A DNA stretch of 64,000 nt from NCBI RefSeq assembly GCF_009755815.1, contig NZ_WRPK01000005.1, positions 1-64,000 of the forward strand, written 5' to 3'. Numbering within the stretch: the stretch's first letter is position 1; every line of letters starts with the position of its first letter. Positions 35,440-45,127 of this stretch are shown piece by piece. A program made the translations under genes and the position numbers. The stretch comes from Flavisphingomonas formosensis (lineage in GTDB: Bacteria > Pseudomonadota > Alphaproteobacteria > Sphingomonadales > Sphingomonadaceae). The notes under the pieces were generated by a model. That model was not told the DNA's origin and made no database searches. It saw only the letters and a list, made by a program, of their open reading frames with translations.

Positions 35440-35817
35440 ATGAAAGGCAGTCTCCTCGCTCGGGAGATCCTGCCCTTCTATGCCTCGCTGGCCCTTCTCT
35501 TGGGCGCAGCACTCCTGGTCGATGCCGTGCTGCATCTGGCCGATGCCGTCTGGATCGGCCGCTGGCTCGGCATTCCGGGCGTATTGCTTATCCTGGGCTC
35601 ATTCGGCCATTCGCTGCGCAAGCGCAAGATCATCCGCAGCGGCAACCCCATCAGCTATTTGAGGCTGCACGAACGCATGGGATGGGCGGAATCGCTGCTC
35701 GTCCTCGTGCATACCGGCATCCATTTCAACGCGCTACTGGCCTGGCTGGCGTTGATTGCCATGCTGGTCAACGTTACGAGCGGCCTGACCGGCATATATC
35801 TGCTGCAACGCGCGTAA
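35440..35817 (+). CDS. small integral membrane protein of unknown function
   Basis: 125 residues with three predicted spans: LPFYASLALLLGAALLVDAV, then WLGIPGVLLILGSFGHSL, and LLAWLALIAMLVNVTSGLTG. His residues in HERMGWAESLLVLVHTGIHF could ligate heme, as in cytochrome b-like or ferric-reductase-like proteins, but I cannot assign a family. It is in an operon with the DUF302 gene. Confidence 0.65.
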   Translation: MKGSLLAREILPFYASLALLLGAALLVDAVLHLADAVWIGRWLGIPGVLLILGSFGHSLRKRKIIRSGNPISYLRLHERMGWAESLLVLVHTGIHFNALLAWLALIAMLVNVTSGLTGIYLLQRA

Positions 35818-35934
35818 CGCTGGCTCCGGTAGGCTCGAGCGCAAATGCGGGAGGCGGGGGCGCAAAGCGAGGAGATAGAACTCAGGCTTAACAAAATTGC
35901 TGTGAGGCGCCGTTGAGCCACTTGGCATATCCCA

Positions 35935-35962
35935 TTGACATATCCCGCAATGAATATACATT
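35935..35962 (+). promoter_or_regulatory. vapBC promoter with operator-like repeats
   Basis: TTGACA at 35935-35940 and TACATT at 35957-35962 (16-base spacing) form a good promoter 24 bases before the vapB start. It is overlapped by a direct repeat CATATCCC (35926-35933 and 35939-35946) and an inverted repeat CAATG-N6-CATTG (35948-35963). Autoregulation by VapBC is likely. Confidence 0.6.
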
Positions 35963-35986
35963 GAGCCTGGACGGAGGGTCCATGTA

Positions 35987-36208
35987 GTGGCGCGTACGAC
36001 GGTGTTCCAGTCAAACCGATCCCAGGCGGTTCGCCTTCCCAAGGATGTCGCCTTTCCCGCCGGTGTCCGCGAGGTGACAATCCTGCGGGACGGAATGCGT
36101 CGCGTCATTGTCCCCGCAGATCGAGCGTGGGACGATTTTTTTGCTGCGCGGGGCATTGATCTGGGTGACCGTGACGAGCCGCGAGTACAGGAGCGTGAGA
36201 GCTTCTGA
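35987..36208 (+). CDS. vapB: VapB-type antitoxin (AbrB/SpoVT fold)
   Basis: 73-residue antitoxin. TTVFQSNRSQAVRLPKDVAF is the swapped-hairpin AbrB DNA-binding motif, and the C-terminal part (DRAWDDFFAARGIDLGDRDE) is the toxin-binding tail. The start is GTG, with GGAGG nine bases upstream. Its stop shares a base with the vapC ATG, so the two are co-translated. It should repress its own promoter. Confidence 0.85.
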   Translation: MARTTVFQSNRSQAVRLPKDVAFPAGVREVTILRDGMRRVIVPADRAWDDFFAARGIDLGDRDEPRVQERESF

Positions 36209-36615
36209 TGCTACGGTACATGCTGGATACCAACCTGTGCATTCGGGTGCTCCGCGACCGCCCCCAAAGTGTTCGGGCTCGGTTTAATGCCGAAGCGGAC
36301 GGGCTGAGCATCTCCACGATTGTGCTGACCGAGCTTCTGCACGGGGCGGCCACATCCGCCCGACCCGTGGAGAACCGAACAGAGGTCGAACGGTTCGCAA
36401 ACCGGCTCGCGGTGCTTGATTTTGACGATGATGCTGCCGCCCATGCCGGCGACATTCGTGCGACCCTTGAGCGCGAGGGCAGGCCGATAGGCGGCTACGA
36501 CGTGCTGATTGCCGGTCATGCAAGAAGCAGAGGCCTCATCGTTGTCACAGGAAATCTCGGTGAGTTCAGCCGCGTGGACGGGTTGCGGAGCGAGGATTGG
36601 CTCCCTGCACAGTGA
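36208..36615 (+). CDS. vapC: VapC-type PIN-domain ribonuclease toxin
   Basis: 135-residue PIN-domain RNase. Acidic metal ligands are visible in YMLDTNLCI, in LTELLHGA and in GGYDVLIAGHA, with the conserved TGNLGEFSRVDGL end. Such toxins cleave tRNA or rRNA when the antitoxin is degraded. The pair appears intact. The truncated ABC permease begins right after its end on the other strand. Confidence 0.88.
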   Translation: MLRYMLDTNLCIRVLRDRPQSVRARFNAEADGLSISTIVLTELLHGAATSARPVENRTEVERFANRLAVLDFDDDAAAHAGDIRATLEREGRPIGGYDVLIAGHARSRGLIVVTGNLGEFSRVDGLRSEDWLPAQ

Positions 36616-36627
36616 GCTCAATCCGGT

Positions 36628-36882
36628 TCAAAGGGGTTGATTTCGGCCCGCGATCGGATCAAAGTGTGTCCCGGCAGTTTCGAGAAGATCCTCGTAAGCT
36701 GCTGAAGTTGCAGCCCAATATGGGCCTTGAGCGTAATATGCATCGCGCGTGGCGCTCAGCGAGCGATGAACACCCACGGACAGCATAAAAGTGGCGATTG
36801 CTGCGGCGAGCACCAGCGCTACCGCGAATGCCTGGCCGCGCATGCGCCAAGTGTCGCGCAGCAGCTTGGGGTCGAGCGCTTC
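36628..36882 (-). pseudogene. ABC transporter permease, N-terminal fragment
   Basis: [20 protein letters not shown], then ALVLAAAIATFMLSVGV, is the N-terminus and first span of a FtsX/MacB-type permease. The match ends after RDAYYAQ; 30 unrelated codons lead to a stop. More than 300 residues are missing. It lies directly downstream of the frameshifted ATPase. Confidence 0.65.
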
Positions 36883-37630
36883 ACCAGCTGATCGTCCCGG
36901 GATCGACTGGATGCGACCCGGGCAATTCGCCCATCGCTGAAATGAAGGACCCGGTGTGCCATCGCCGCGATGCTGATGTTGTGAGTGATGATGATCACGG
37001 TCGTGCCGAGCTCGGTATGCGCGCGCTCCAGCGTCTGGAGCACGCGTACGCCGGTGCTGCTGTCGAGCGCGCCGGTCGGCTCGTCGCAGAGCAGAACGCC
37101 GGGCCGTTTGGCGATGGCCCGCGCCACGGCGACCCGCTGCTGCTCCTCGCCCGAAAGCTGCGCGGGATAGTGTCCGCGCCGCTCTGCCAGCCCGACCAGA
37201 TCGAGGGCTTCGGCCGGTGCCATAGGGCGCTCGACAATGTCGGTGACCAGCCGGACATTCTCTTCCGCTGTCAGGGTTGGGGTCAGGTTATAGAATTGGA
37301 AGATGAAGCCCACCTCGGCACGGCGATATCGGGTAAGCTCGCGGTCATCAAGTGCGGTGAGTTCCAGGTCGCCATAGAACAGCGCGCCGACGTGGGATGG
37401 TCGAGGCCGCCCAGGATGCTGAGCAATGTCGATTTGCCGCTTCCCGATGGGCCTAAAAGAACGAGCATCTCGCTGCGGGGGATCGAGAGTTCGACGCCTC
37501 GGAGCGCAGGACCACGGTATCACCGGTCTGATAAGTCTTGTGCAGATCTGATCGCAGGAACGCGAGATTCGCCGCGGGCTTTTCGGTTATCGAGCCGATG
37601 TCCAAGATCACTTTGCGGAATCCATGTTGC
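36870..37630 (-). pseudogene. ABC transporter ATP-binding protein, frameshifted
   Basis: A MacB/LolD-type ATPase whose pieces lie in different frames. [14 protein letters not shown] is the start. [20 protein letters not shown] (Walker A) lies in a second frame. [12 protein letters not shown], then [18 protein letters not shown], the signature [20 protein letters not shown] and Walker [16 protein letters not shown] lie in a third. The natural end TISW with a TGA, overlapping the permease GTG, is in yet another frame. At least three indels are needed. The transporter is inactive. Confidence 0.75.
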
Positions 37631-37810
37631 GGCCCTCATCTTCCTTGGGGCTTGCATTTCTATGGATTCTTCGAATCGCGCGACATGCGGAGTAAACCGG
37701 ATGGCGTCGAACTCAGTGATGGACGAGGAGGCTTTCATCTCGGCGCAATCGTCCAGTTTCCCAGAACCAGTCATGCGAAACGTTACCATCGAACTGCGGC
37801 TAAGTCCCGA

Positions 37811-38766
37811 GGCTGTGTAAAAACGCCGGCATCTGATATGGTTCTCCGGCGTTACGGGGGCTTTGGCATGGGCCGTTTCGTTCACGGGGAAGACCGTCGG
37901 CAGGACTATCTGCTGCCTGCATCGCTCGATGATTACGTGTCGGCAGATAACCCGGTTCGGGCGGTCGAGGCGTTCATTGATGCGCTCGAGCTGAAGGCGC
38001 TTGAGTTCGCCGGAATGACGCCGGCTGAGAGGGGACGCCCCGCCTATCATCCGGCGACAATGCTCAAGATCTACCTCTATGGCTATCTGAACCGGATCCA
38101 GTCGAGCCGGCGGCTCGAGCGTGAAGCACAGCGCAACGTGGAATTGATGTGGTTGACTGGGCGATTGGCGCCCGACCTCAAAACGATCGCTAACTTCCGG
38201 CAGGCGAATGGCGCTGCGATCCAGTCTGTGTGCAGCCAGTCCATCGTCTTGTGCCGGCAATTGGGGCTGTTCACGCGGGCGGTTGTCGCGATCGACGGCA
38301 GCAAGATGAAGGCGGTCAACAACCGCGACAAGAATTACACCGCCGGCAAGGTCGCCTCGCGGATGAAGCAGGTGCAGGACAATATCGATCGGTATCTCGA
38401 AGCGCTTGATCGTGCCGATCGCGAAGAAAGCGACATTGCCAAGCCGAAAGCGAAGCGATTGACGGAGAAGATTGCCCGGTTGCGCGCGCAGATGCGCGAC
38501 CTGGCAGCGCGCGAAGAAGAAGTCCGGAATGCACCGGACCAGCAGGTATCGCTGACCGATCCGGACGCCCGCGCCATGGCGAGTGCGGGGCGCGGCACGA
38601 GCATCGTCGGCTACAATCTTCAGGCGGCCGTCGATGCCGAGCATCACCTCATTGTCGCGCACGAGCTTTCGAATATTGGATATGACCGCGGGCAACTCTC
38701 CCCCATGGCGGCGAAAGCCAAGGACGCCATGGGGGTCGAGGCTTTGGATGCCATTGCCGACAAGGG
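37811..38766 (+). mobile_element. IS1182-family element, 3-prime truncated
   Basis: GGCTGTGTAAAAACGCC at 37811 matches the usual end sequence of this family. The transposase starts at ATG 37868: GRFVHGEDRRQDYLLPASLD, then YLNRIQSSRRLEREAQRN, RLAPDLKTIANFRQANG, and VVAIDGSKMKAVNNRDKNY with a DDE Asp. The reading frame reaches VEALDAIADKG and then meets a stop at 38770, at the break. The last third of the protein, including the final catalytic Glu, and the right end are absent. It cannot transpose alone. Confidence 0.85.
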
Positions 38767-39012
38767 CTGAGCGCCTCCTGTCAGCCATGGTGACGGGAGC
38801 GGCGGGCGACACGACACCTACGGATCCGCGCTCTCGGCGCAACCGGGCGAGTCGCAGAGGCGGCCAGCTACTAACGCGAGCTCGCAGCTCATTGTGTGCA
38901 TCGGCTTGCCCGCACCTTCGTGCTCCCGGTGCCTCTGTCCCGGATGGTCGCACCATATGCCACGACCCTCACGAGCGCAGCAGGAACATCGGCACCACCG
39001 ATCCTCATACCG
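38767..39012. other. unassigned segment between two IS remnants
   Basis: No gene or family is recognisable between the break in IS1182 and the start of IS256-like sequence. It could be host DNA or further IS debris. Confidence 0.4.
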
Positions 39013-39278
39013 GTTACCAATGCGGTCGAGAGCCTCAATCGGTCGTTGCGCAAGATCATCAAGACCAAGGGCAGCTTCCCGAGCGACGAGGCGGCGACCA
39101 AGCTGCTGTTCCTCGCAATCCGGAATGCCGGCGTGCATTGGAAACGGCCGATTGAATGGGCCGCTGCCATGGGGCAGTTTGCCGTCCTGTTCGGTGAGCG
39201 CTTCGCGCTCTCAGCTAGCTGAGAGCGCGAAAATCATGACCCGTCGTGGCGCTTACACAAAAAATCGGACACTCCCCA
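39013..39278 (+). mobile_element. IS256-family (mutator) element, 3-prime fragment
   Basis: TNAVESLNRSLRKIIKTKGS, then AATKLLFLAIRNAGVHWKRP and EWAAAMGQFAVLFGERF, is the C-terminal part of an IS256-type transposase, ending at 39222. GGCGCTTACACAAAAAATCG and GACACTCCC just after resemble the right-end repeat. About 330 N-terminal residues are missing. Confidence 0.8.
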
Positions 39279-39455
39279 ACGCACTTCCAAACACTCAAGC
39301 ACGTCAGAACGGAGGCCAGCCTCCATATCTTGGCCTATACTTCAAACGGCTGATCGCCATCCTCGGCGTCCAGCGGCTGATCGCAGCAATCCAGACCTGA
39401 GCGCCAACGCTCAACCTTCAGCGCGTTGCTTTAAAACTACCGACCAGCTCCTGTG

Positions 39456-39476
39456 AGGCCGTTTTTTGCACGGCCT
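39456..39476 (+). other. hairpin next to the IS91 fragment
   Basis: AGGCCGT, loop TTTTTGC, ACGGCCT: a perfect seven-base stem. It lies at the left edge of the IS91-like remnant and could be a terminator or a leftover end structure. Confidence 0.35.
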
Positions 39477-40035
39477 GGCCCAATATAGTCCGTCCAATCG
39501 AGTGCTCGAATTAATGTACCTGGCGGGCCTCGCGACACGTAAGGCCTTCCTGCGGCATCGGTCGCCGATCCGGAAGAAGCGCAGGGTGGTCTATGCCAAG
39601 CCGCCTTTCACCGGGCCGCAGGCGGTGCTGGCCTATCTCTCGCGCTACATGCACCGTGTCGCGATCTCGAACCGGCGGCTCATCGCCGTTGACGAGACCG
39701 GCGTAACGCTCCGCTACAAGGATCACCGTCGCGATGGTGCCGAGCGCCAGCAGGTCATGACGCTAGCGACCGACGAGTTCATTCGTCGCTTCTTGATCCA
39801 CTTTCTGCCACGCGGCTTCCACCGTATCCGGCACCATGGCCCGCTCGCCAGTTCAGCGCACAAGGACACCATGGCTGGCTCGCAGGCTGCTCGGAGCCGC
39901 TGAGCCGATCGAGGAGCCTGAACCAGACGGCCCGCCCGACCATCGCCCACCCTGTCCATGCTGCGGCGGACACATGACGATCATCGAGGCCTTCACCCGC
40001 TGCTGCCAGCCACGCGCGCCGCCATCATCGGTGTC
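39466..40035 (+). mobile_element. IS91-family transposase remnant, frameshifted
   Basis: VVYAKPPFTGPQAVLAYLSR, then YMHRVAISNRRLIAVDETGV and FLIHFLPRGFHRIRHHG, is the C-terminal part of an IS91-type (HUH, rolling-circle) transposase. Near 39875 the frame shifts; the neighbour frame continues with ARRLLGAAEPIEEPEP and the zinc-like PCPCCGGHMTIIEAFTR. The N-terminal nuclease domain is missing. It is inactive. Confidence 0.75.
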
Positions 40036-40566
40036 GCCAATCCGAGGGAATGCGCCATGATCCGGCATGGCTCGTCCCACAGGACGGTCGCGCCCATGGC
40101 GTCCTGGCCGATGACCCACTGAATGCTCATGCCGGAATCGAGCCCGGCGCAGGGCACGCCGGCCACCAAAACCAACGTCGCCAGCAATCTGACACCCTAC
40201 GAAACCCCGTTTATCCGGCAGAATGCCGCACTCCCAGCGCGGCAGCGCTTACCCGCCAGAACAACCCCAAAGCCCTTTTATCCATAGACCTGCACATGGG
40301 ACCGCGGGTTCCTGCACTGGAGGCTTTCGTACGCAAGCGCCCGAATCCCTTCACAGAAACCGTTCGTTCGATCCGTTTTCATGGACTGGCCGGTTGTCGT
40401 GAAAGCGGTCGCTCCCAACCGCATCACAGTCGGGGAAGAGTTTGGACAAACCGAACTCGAAGTCGGCACTTGATATACCACAACCTGTCGCCGGCTCCTT
40501 GCATGTGTCGAGGTTGCTCTCTTACGGCCCTCACTTGGCGCGCAGGGCATCGCTCATTAGATTGAT
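40036..40566. other. gene-free stretch after the IS91 remnant
   Basis: About 530 bases with only short frames of no recognisable family. It may include the terminal part of the IS91 element. I see no promoter, repeat or RNA gene here. Confidence 0.4.
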
Positions 40567-40695
40567 TTAGACGCCGGCCTGCAGCATGCCCGAGCCGGTC
40601 CGCATCATGTCGTCCTGCAGCCGCAGCAGCGCGCCGAGCTCATCGCGAATCACCGGATGCTCGTGGTCGACCATGACCCGGATCTTGCGATCCAT
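40567..40695 (-). pseudogene. response regulator, N-terminal fragment
   Basis: MDRKIRVMVDHEHPVIRDEL, then GALLRLQDDM, is the first 30 residues of a NarL-type receiver domain. After that come 12 unrelated codons and a TAA. The start overlaps the end of the upstream sensor kinase gene, as in the intact pair at 50.9 kb. The phosphoacceptor Asp and the HTH are lost. Confidence 0.6.
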
Positions 40696-43600
40696 TGCCA
40701 CAGGCCTCGGAGGTGAGAAATCATCGAACCCTCGGTTTCATAAGCGATTCTTCCGGGAACGATAAGCTGGATCTCGGTACCGCTTTCTTCACGTCGCCGC
40801 ACGTGCAAACGTCCATGGAGCTTCCGCGCACGTTCATTCATGCCTGCGAGCCCATAGTGACCGTCGAGAACGCCGCGATCGATCGTGTTCTGATCGATCC
40901 CTCGCCCGTCGTCCCCGATGGTGAGGCTGAATTCTCGGCCGTGGCTAATCGACACCGTGATCTGCCCGGCGTCGGCATGCCGCCAGATGTTGAAAATCGC
41001 CTCGCTCGCAATGCGCGCCACCTCCTCCATGACGTGTGGTTTCAGACGCACTTGTTTTCCCTCGGTCGCGACCTCGATTCGCACCGCGGAATCGAAGCCC
41101 TGTCGAGACAGGATACTCTCGATTACCTCGCAGACATCAGCATTCTGTTTGGTGCGCAGATTGCGGACCCGGTCTCTGGCTTCCGCAATGACGTTGTCAG
41201 CGCCGTCGATCGCATCTTCCAGCGTCTGCCGTTCCGGCGCCTTTTGGGGGAGACTGTCCACCGCGAGCTGGAACCGCAGAGTCAACATCTGCACCGATTG
41301 CAGCAGTGTGTCGTGCAGCTCGCGCGCGATCCGCTCCCGTTCGTCGCTACGCTCCGACAGTCTCTCGCGGATGCGGTTAGCCACAGCCCTCAATCGCATC
41401 GAGTAGGCCTGCCATCCCAGTATCAGGAGGACGACTCCACAGAGAAGCTTGAACGGCCAGCTCTGCACGAAGGTCGGCTTGACTTCAAAATACAGCGTGG
41501 CAGGCGGGGACCAGGTTTTCTGGTCTTCCGAGGCGATAACGAAGAACCGATAGCGACCAGGCCCCATATTCTCGAAGGAAGCGATCCGTCGATCGGTAGG
41601 CTCGGACCAGGAGGGGTCGACGTCCGCTAACCGGTAACGGAAACGAATACGCTCGGGAGAAGCGAAGTTGAGCGCGGTGTAACCGAAGTGAATGCTGGTC
41701 GTTCCGGGCGAGAGCGTTGTGGACGAAGGGTCACGCACGCGGAGCGAGGCCGCTTCTATAGAAGTGATGAACACGGGCGGCGCTCGTTTGCGCACCTCCA
41801 GACCTGACGGATCGACATAAGCGAGGCCCGCACGGTTGAGCTGCCACAAGCGACCGGTGGCGTCCGCTGCAAGCTGCATCCCGCGAAAATTATACTCCTG
41901 CATCGGACGCACGCCGTCGCGCGCGTCGAGCAGGGTTCGCGTCAATGGTGCCGCGGACCCGGCGAAGGCGCGATCGAGCTCGGCACCGTTGACCCGCGAA
42001 AGGCTGTTCGCATCCATAAACCACACGTCCCCCTGCGGTGTCTCGGCGATGCCCCGGAGCGAGGTAACCCAAGAGACCCGAGCTCCGTCTATTCGAGACA
42101 ACTTCCCGTCCCTGTAGCGGAGAAGGGCTTTCGACCCGCTGACGAACAGATCCCTTTGCCCAGCAGAGATCAGTGAAAGTGCTCCGGGCGCGTAGCGGAC
42201 GAGCGAGGTCGTGATTACCCGATCTCCGACGAGGCGAACGAGGGCGTTCTTGGTCACATAGGCGAGATTACCCTGTGGGGTGCGGACCATGTCCCACTGG
42301 TACAGCTTGGGCAGGTCGCGAGCAGGTCGGTGCCAACCTGCGGCATCGTGCCAGTAGAGCTTGCCCTGGATGTCGCCGACCCATAGCCGACCAAGCCGAT
42401 CCTCCACGCACTCCGATGTGAGAATCCAGTCCTTCGGCCTGGCAAACACGGTCTGTTGGACTCCCCGCAAATGGACGACGCGCGTCGGGAATAGCAGCCA
42501 GATCCCTCCGGACCATGCCGGGCACTGCCCCCAATTCTCCTCGACAAAGGTCCGGCGTACATTTCCCGGAAGAACATCAAAAAGGCCCGCGTTCGTGCCG
42601 ACAACGGCTCGCCCTGCCAACAGCGTCAGCCCCATGCCTGCTGATGGTTCCCCGGGCAGCGCTGCTTCCTGTATCACGGCCGCCGGTCGGAAGCGATCTA
42701 GCCCAGCCTCCGTGCCGACCCAAATATTCTGGCTGCGATCGACATAGATCGACGTGACGACGTCAGAGCTCAACCCATCCGCACCAGCAAAACGCCTCAC
42801 GATCCGCTCGCCACTTATCCCCGGCCGTTGCGCTGAAATGTGATACAGGCCTTTGCCCGCGAGCGACGCTCCCCAGAAGTTGCCCAGTCCATCGAAAGCA
42901 AAGCTGCCCACAGAGTCGGGCAATGTCGTGCCGAGAGTGGGCGGAACGGAGGGAACTGAGCCGTCGCTGTTGACCACCTGTTGGATAGTCCGCCCGGCTC
43001 TCCAGATCGCGCCGCGTTGATCGCGATAGCAGCGGATACCCTTCCACCCGACGAAGCTGCCCTCGAACTGCTTGGCACCTGGCCGCAGCGGCACCAAGCG
43101 CATCCCCCCGACATGGCCCAATTGAGCCCAGAGAGTGCCATCTGCGCTGATGCACATGTTCCATGGCGCGCCATCGACAAGCCGCAGACGCCTGTCGGCA
43201 TGTTCCTCCCAGTGGCCGTTTGCATAGCGCTGCAACCGGCTGTCGGGGTAATCCGACGGATGCGACATCGCCCAGATCGCCCCGTCGCGGGTCTGCACCA
43301 TGTCGACGACTGCGTACGGCCGGTGCAGCATCGGCAAAACCTGCAGCGCCCCCTTGCGGAACACCGCAATCCCGCCGTTCGCCCCATAGCCAATCCACAG
43401 CTCGCCGCTGCGCGTCACCAACAGCGCAGTAGCCGGCGCGTTCTCCATCGTCGATCCGCGAGGCGCCTCGATCCGTTCGAACGAGGCGCCGTCAAAGCGG
43501 AAGAGCCCTTTGGACGAAGCGAGCCACAGCCAACCGTCCGGCGCCTCGATGATCTGGCTGATGGAGCTCGGTGCGCCAGAAAAGCTGGTCCAACTATCAT

Positions 43601-43700
43601 GCCGGTACCCGGTCAGCGCCGGGACAGGGGTTTGGGCATGGATGGGCGCTTCGGCGACGAGAACCATCGCCCACAACAGGATTGCATTTAGGAGACGCAT
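40650..43700 (-). CDS. two-component sensor kinase with periplasmic beta-propeller (Reg_prop / Y_Y_Y / HisKA_3)
   Basis: Hybrid-type membrane sensor of 1016 residues. A signal peptide is followed by about 600 residues of Reg_prop propeller blades (IIEAPDGWLWLASSKGLFRF and similar repeats), then a Y_Y_Y domain (IRFRYRLADVDPSWSEPTDR, then FFVIASED). One membrane span (LLCGVVLLILGWQAYSM) leads to a HisKA_3 domain with the phosphorylated His in IARELHDTLLQSVQM and a HATPase domain (ISHGREFSLTIGDDGRGID). Such sensors usually detect sugars or other nutrients. The partner regulator directly downstream is truncated, so its signal output must go elsewhere or is lost. Confidence 0.9.
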   Translation of the reverse strand: MRLLNAILLWAMVLVAEAPIHAQTPVPALTGYRHDSWTSFSGAPSSISQIIEAPDGWLWLASSKGLFRFDGASFERIEAPRGSTMENAPATALLVTRSGELWIGYGANGGIAVFRKGALQVLPMLHRPYAVVDMVQTRDGAIWAMSHPSDYPDSRLQRYANGHWEEHADRRLRLVDGAPWNMCISADGTLWAQLGHVGGMRLVPLRPGAKQFEGSFVGWKGIRCYRDQRGAIWRAGRTIQQVVNSDGSVPSVPPTLGTTLPDSVGSFAFDGLGNFWGASLAGKGLYHISAQRPGISGERIVRRFAGADGLSSDVVTSIYVDRSQNIWVGTEAGLDRFRPAAVIQEAALPGEPSAGMGLTLLAGRAVVGTNAGLFDVLPGNVRRTFVEENWGQCPAWSGGIWLLFPTRVVHLRGVQQTVFARPKDWILTSECVEDRLGRLWVGDIQGKLYWHDAAGWHRPARDLPKLYQWDMVRTPQGNLAYVTKNALVRLVGDRVITTSLVRYAPGALSLISAGQRDLFVSGSKALLRYRDGKLSRIDGARVSWVTSLRGIAETPQGDVWFMDANSLSRVNGAELDRAFAGSAAPLTRTLLDARDGVRPMQEYNFRGMQLAADATGRLWQLNRAGLAYVDPSGLEVRKRAPPVFITSIEAASLRVRDPSSTTLSPGTTSIHFGYTALNFASPERIRFRYRLADVDPSWSEPTDRRIASFENMGPGRYRFFVIASEDQKTWSPPATLYFEVKPTFVQSWPFKLLCGVVLLILGWQAYSMRLRAVANRIRERLSERSDERERIARELHDTLLQSVQMLTLRFQLAVDSLPQKAPERQTLEDAIDGADNVIAEARDRVRNLRTKQNADVCEVIESILSRQGFDSAVRIEVATEGKQVRLKPHVMEEVARIASEAIFNIWRHADAGQITVSISHGREFSLTIGDDGRGIDQNTIDRGVLDGHYGLAGMNERARKLHGRLHVRRREESGTEIQLIVPGRIAYETEGSMISHLRGLWQWIARSGSWSTTSIR

Positions 43701-44175
43701 ACAGCGACGACGCCGCGCTGCCGGAGCGCGTGGGGGATCACTTCAGAATACGTCTCGAAAACAGCCATGCCCGAGCCCCATGGTGTTGACGCCCGATGTT
43801 GCACGATCGCGTTCAAGCCGTCGAGCACGAACCGGCGTCTCCGACGAGGGATCAATGTTCTGTTGTGAGCTGACGCCTCCGCACCGCGCGTCTGTGCGAG
43901 GAACAGTCAAAGCCGACGCGATCGGGCCACCTATCCGAGCCGCTCAAGCTGACACCGGTTCATAAGCCGATGGGAGCCTCTTTTGCTTGTCGACAAGAGG
44001 GTGCCGGCATGTCGCGTAACTCGATTGAAGACCTGAACTGTGTGTCCTGGCAGGTCCGGCTTTTTCACGGCATGGGCCCACCGGATTTGATCGCTAGCTT
44101 CACAGATGGGACGACATTGACGCGCCGCGCCGTTAAGCTCGCCGTCGATCTGAGAACGCAAGGCACAGGTGCGAG
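43701..44175. other. divergent spacer between the sensor kinase and the LysR gene
   Basis: About 475 bases with short unconvincing frames only. It should contain both promoters. I see no clear promoter elements. Confidence 0.4.
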
Positions 44176-45081
44176 ATGGACAATCGTGCGGGCGAGATGC
44201 TGGTGTTCGTGCGCGTGGTGGAGGCGGGCAGCTTCTCCGAAGCGGCGCGGCTCATGCTGATGACGCCCTCCACCGTGTCGAAGCTGATCGCCCGGCTGGA
44301 AGCGCGGCTCGGCGTCCGCCTGGTCGAACGCTCAACGCGCCGGCTGGCGCTCACGCCCGAAGGGCAATTCTACTATGAACGCAGTCTCGCACTGCTCGCC
44401 TCGCTCGACGAGACCGAGCAGCAGATCGCGCAAGGCGGGGCGGAAGCAGAAGGGATGATTCGCGTCACCGCCTCCGTGACGTTCGGCACAGCGGCGCTCG
44501 AGCCGATCCTGCCTGAGTTTCTTCGCACCTTTCCGGGAATCACGGTCGACCTTTCGCTGTCGGACGATCTCGTCGATCTCTATCTTGATCGCACGGATGT
44601 CGCGATCCGCGTCGGCAAGCTCGCCGATTCCAATCTGATGGCCCGCCGGATCGGCGAGACCCGTCGCCGCATCGTCGCCTCGCCAGCCTATCTCGCCCGC
44701 CATGGCAAGCCTCAGGTGCCGGAGGACCTCGCCCATCACAATTGTCTCGGCTTCAACTTCCGCCGCGCCATGCCGGTCTGGCCGATGCGCGAGGGCGGCC
44801 GGATCGTCGAGCGCATGCTGAGCGGCAACCTTCTCGCGAACAATGGCGAGACACTGCGCCGCATGGCCATCGCCGGGATCGGGATTGTCCGAACCGCGGA
44901 CTATCATTTGCGCACAGCCATTGCTTCAGGCGAGCTCGTCGAGATTCTCGCCGATATGGAAGGCGGCGAGGTCGACGACATCCACGCCCTGTTCCGGGGT
45001 GCGCAATTGCTGCCTGCGCGCGTCCGGGCATTTCTTGATTTCACGGTGCCGCGCATGCAGCGTTTCCTCGAGGAGGGGTGA
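44176..45081 (+). CDS. LysR-family transcriptional regulator
   Basis: 301 residues. The N-terminal winged HTH is MLVFVRVVEAGSFSEAARLM, then TPSTVSKLIARLEARLGVRL. A periplasmic-binding-protein-like effector domain follows (ELVEILADMEGGEVDDIHAL near the end). The Leu/Arg pattern and ETRRRIVASPAYLARHG are typical of the DsdC/CrgA-like subgroup. It is convergent with the small monooxygenase gene. Its targets may be the VOC/aldo-keto-reductase genes nearby; not proven. Confidence 0.9.
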   Translation: MDNRAGEMLVFVRVVEAGSFSEAARLMLMTPSTVSKLIARLEARLGVRLVERSTRRLALTPEGQFYYERSLALLASLDETEQQIAQGGAEAEGMIRVTASVTFGTAALEPILPEFLRTFPGITVDLSLSDDLVDLYLDRTDVAIRVGKLADSNLMARRIGETRRRIVASPAYLARHGKPQVPEDLAHHNCLGFNFRRAMPVWPMREGGRIVERMLSGNLLANNGETLRRMAIAGIGIVRTADYHLRTAIASGELVEILADMEGGEVDDIHALFRGAQLLPARVRAFLDFTVPRMQRFLEEG

Positions 45082-45127
45082 GAGGAGGCGTGACCGGGCC
45101 CAAGGGGAGCCCCAGTCGCGCAGGGCA

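Noticed and set aside
37520-38956. 478-codon minus-strand frame over the IS1182 element
   Set aside because: Antisense shadow of the transposase with no protein-family features.
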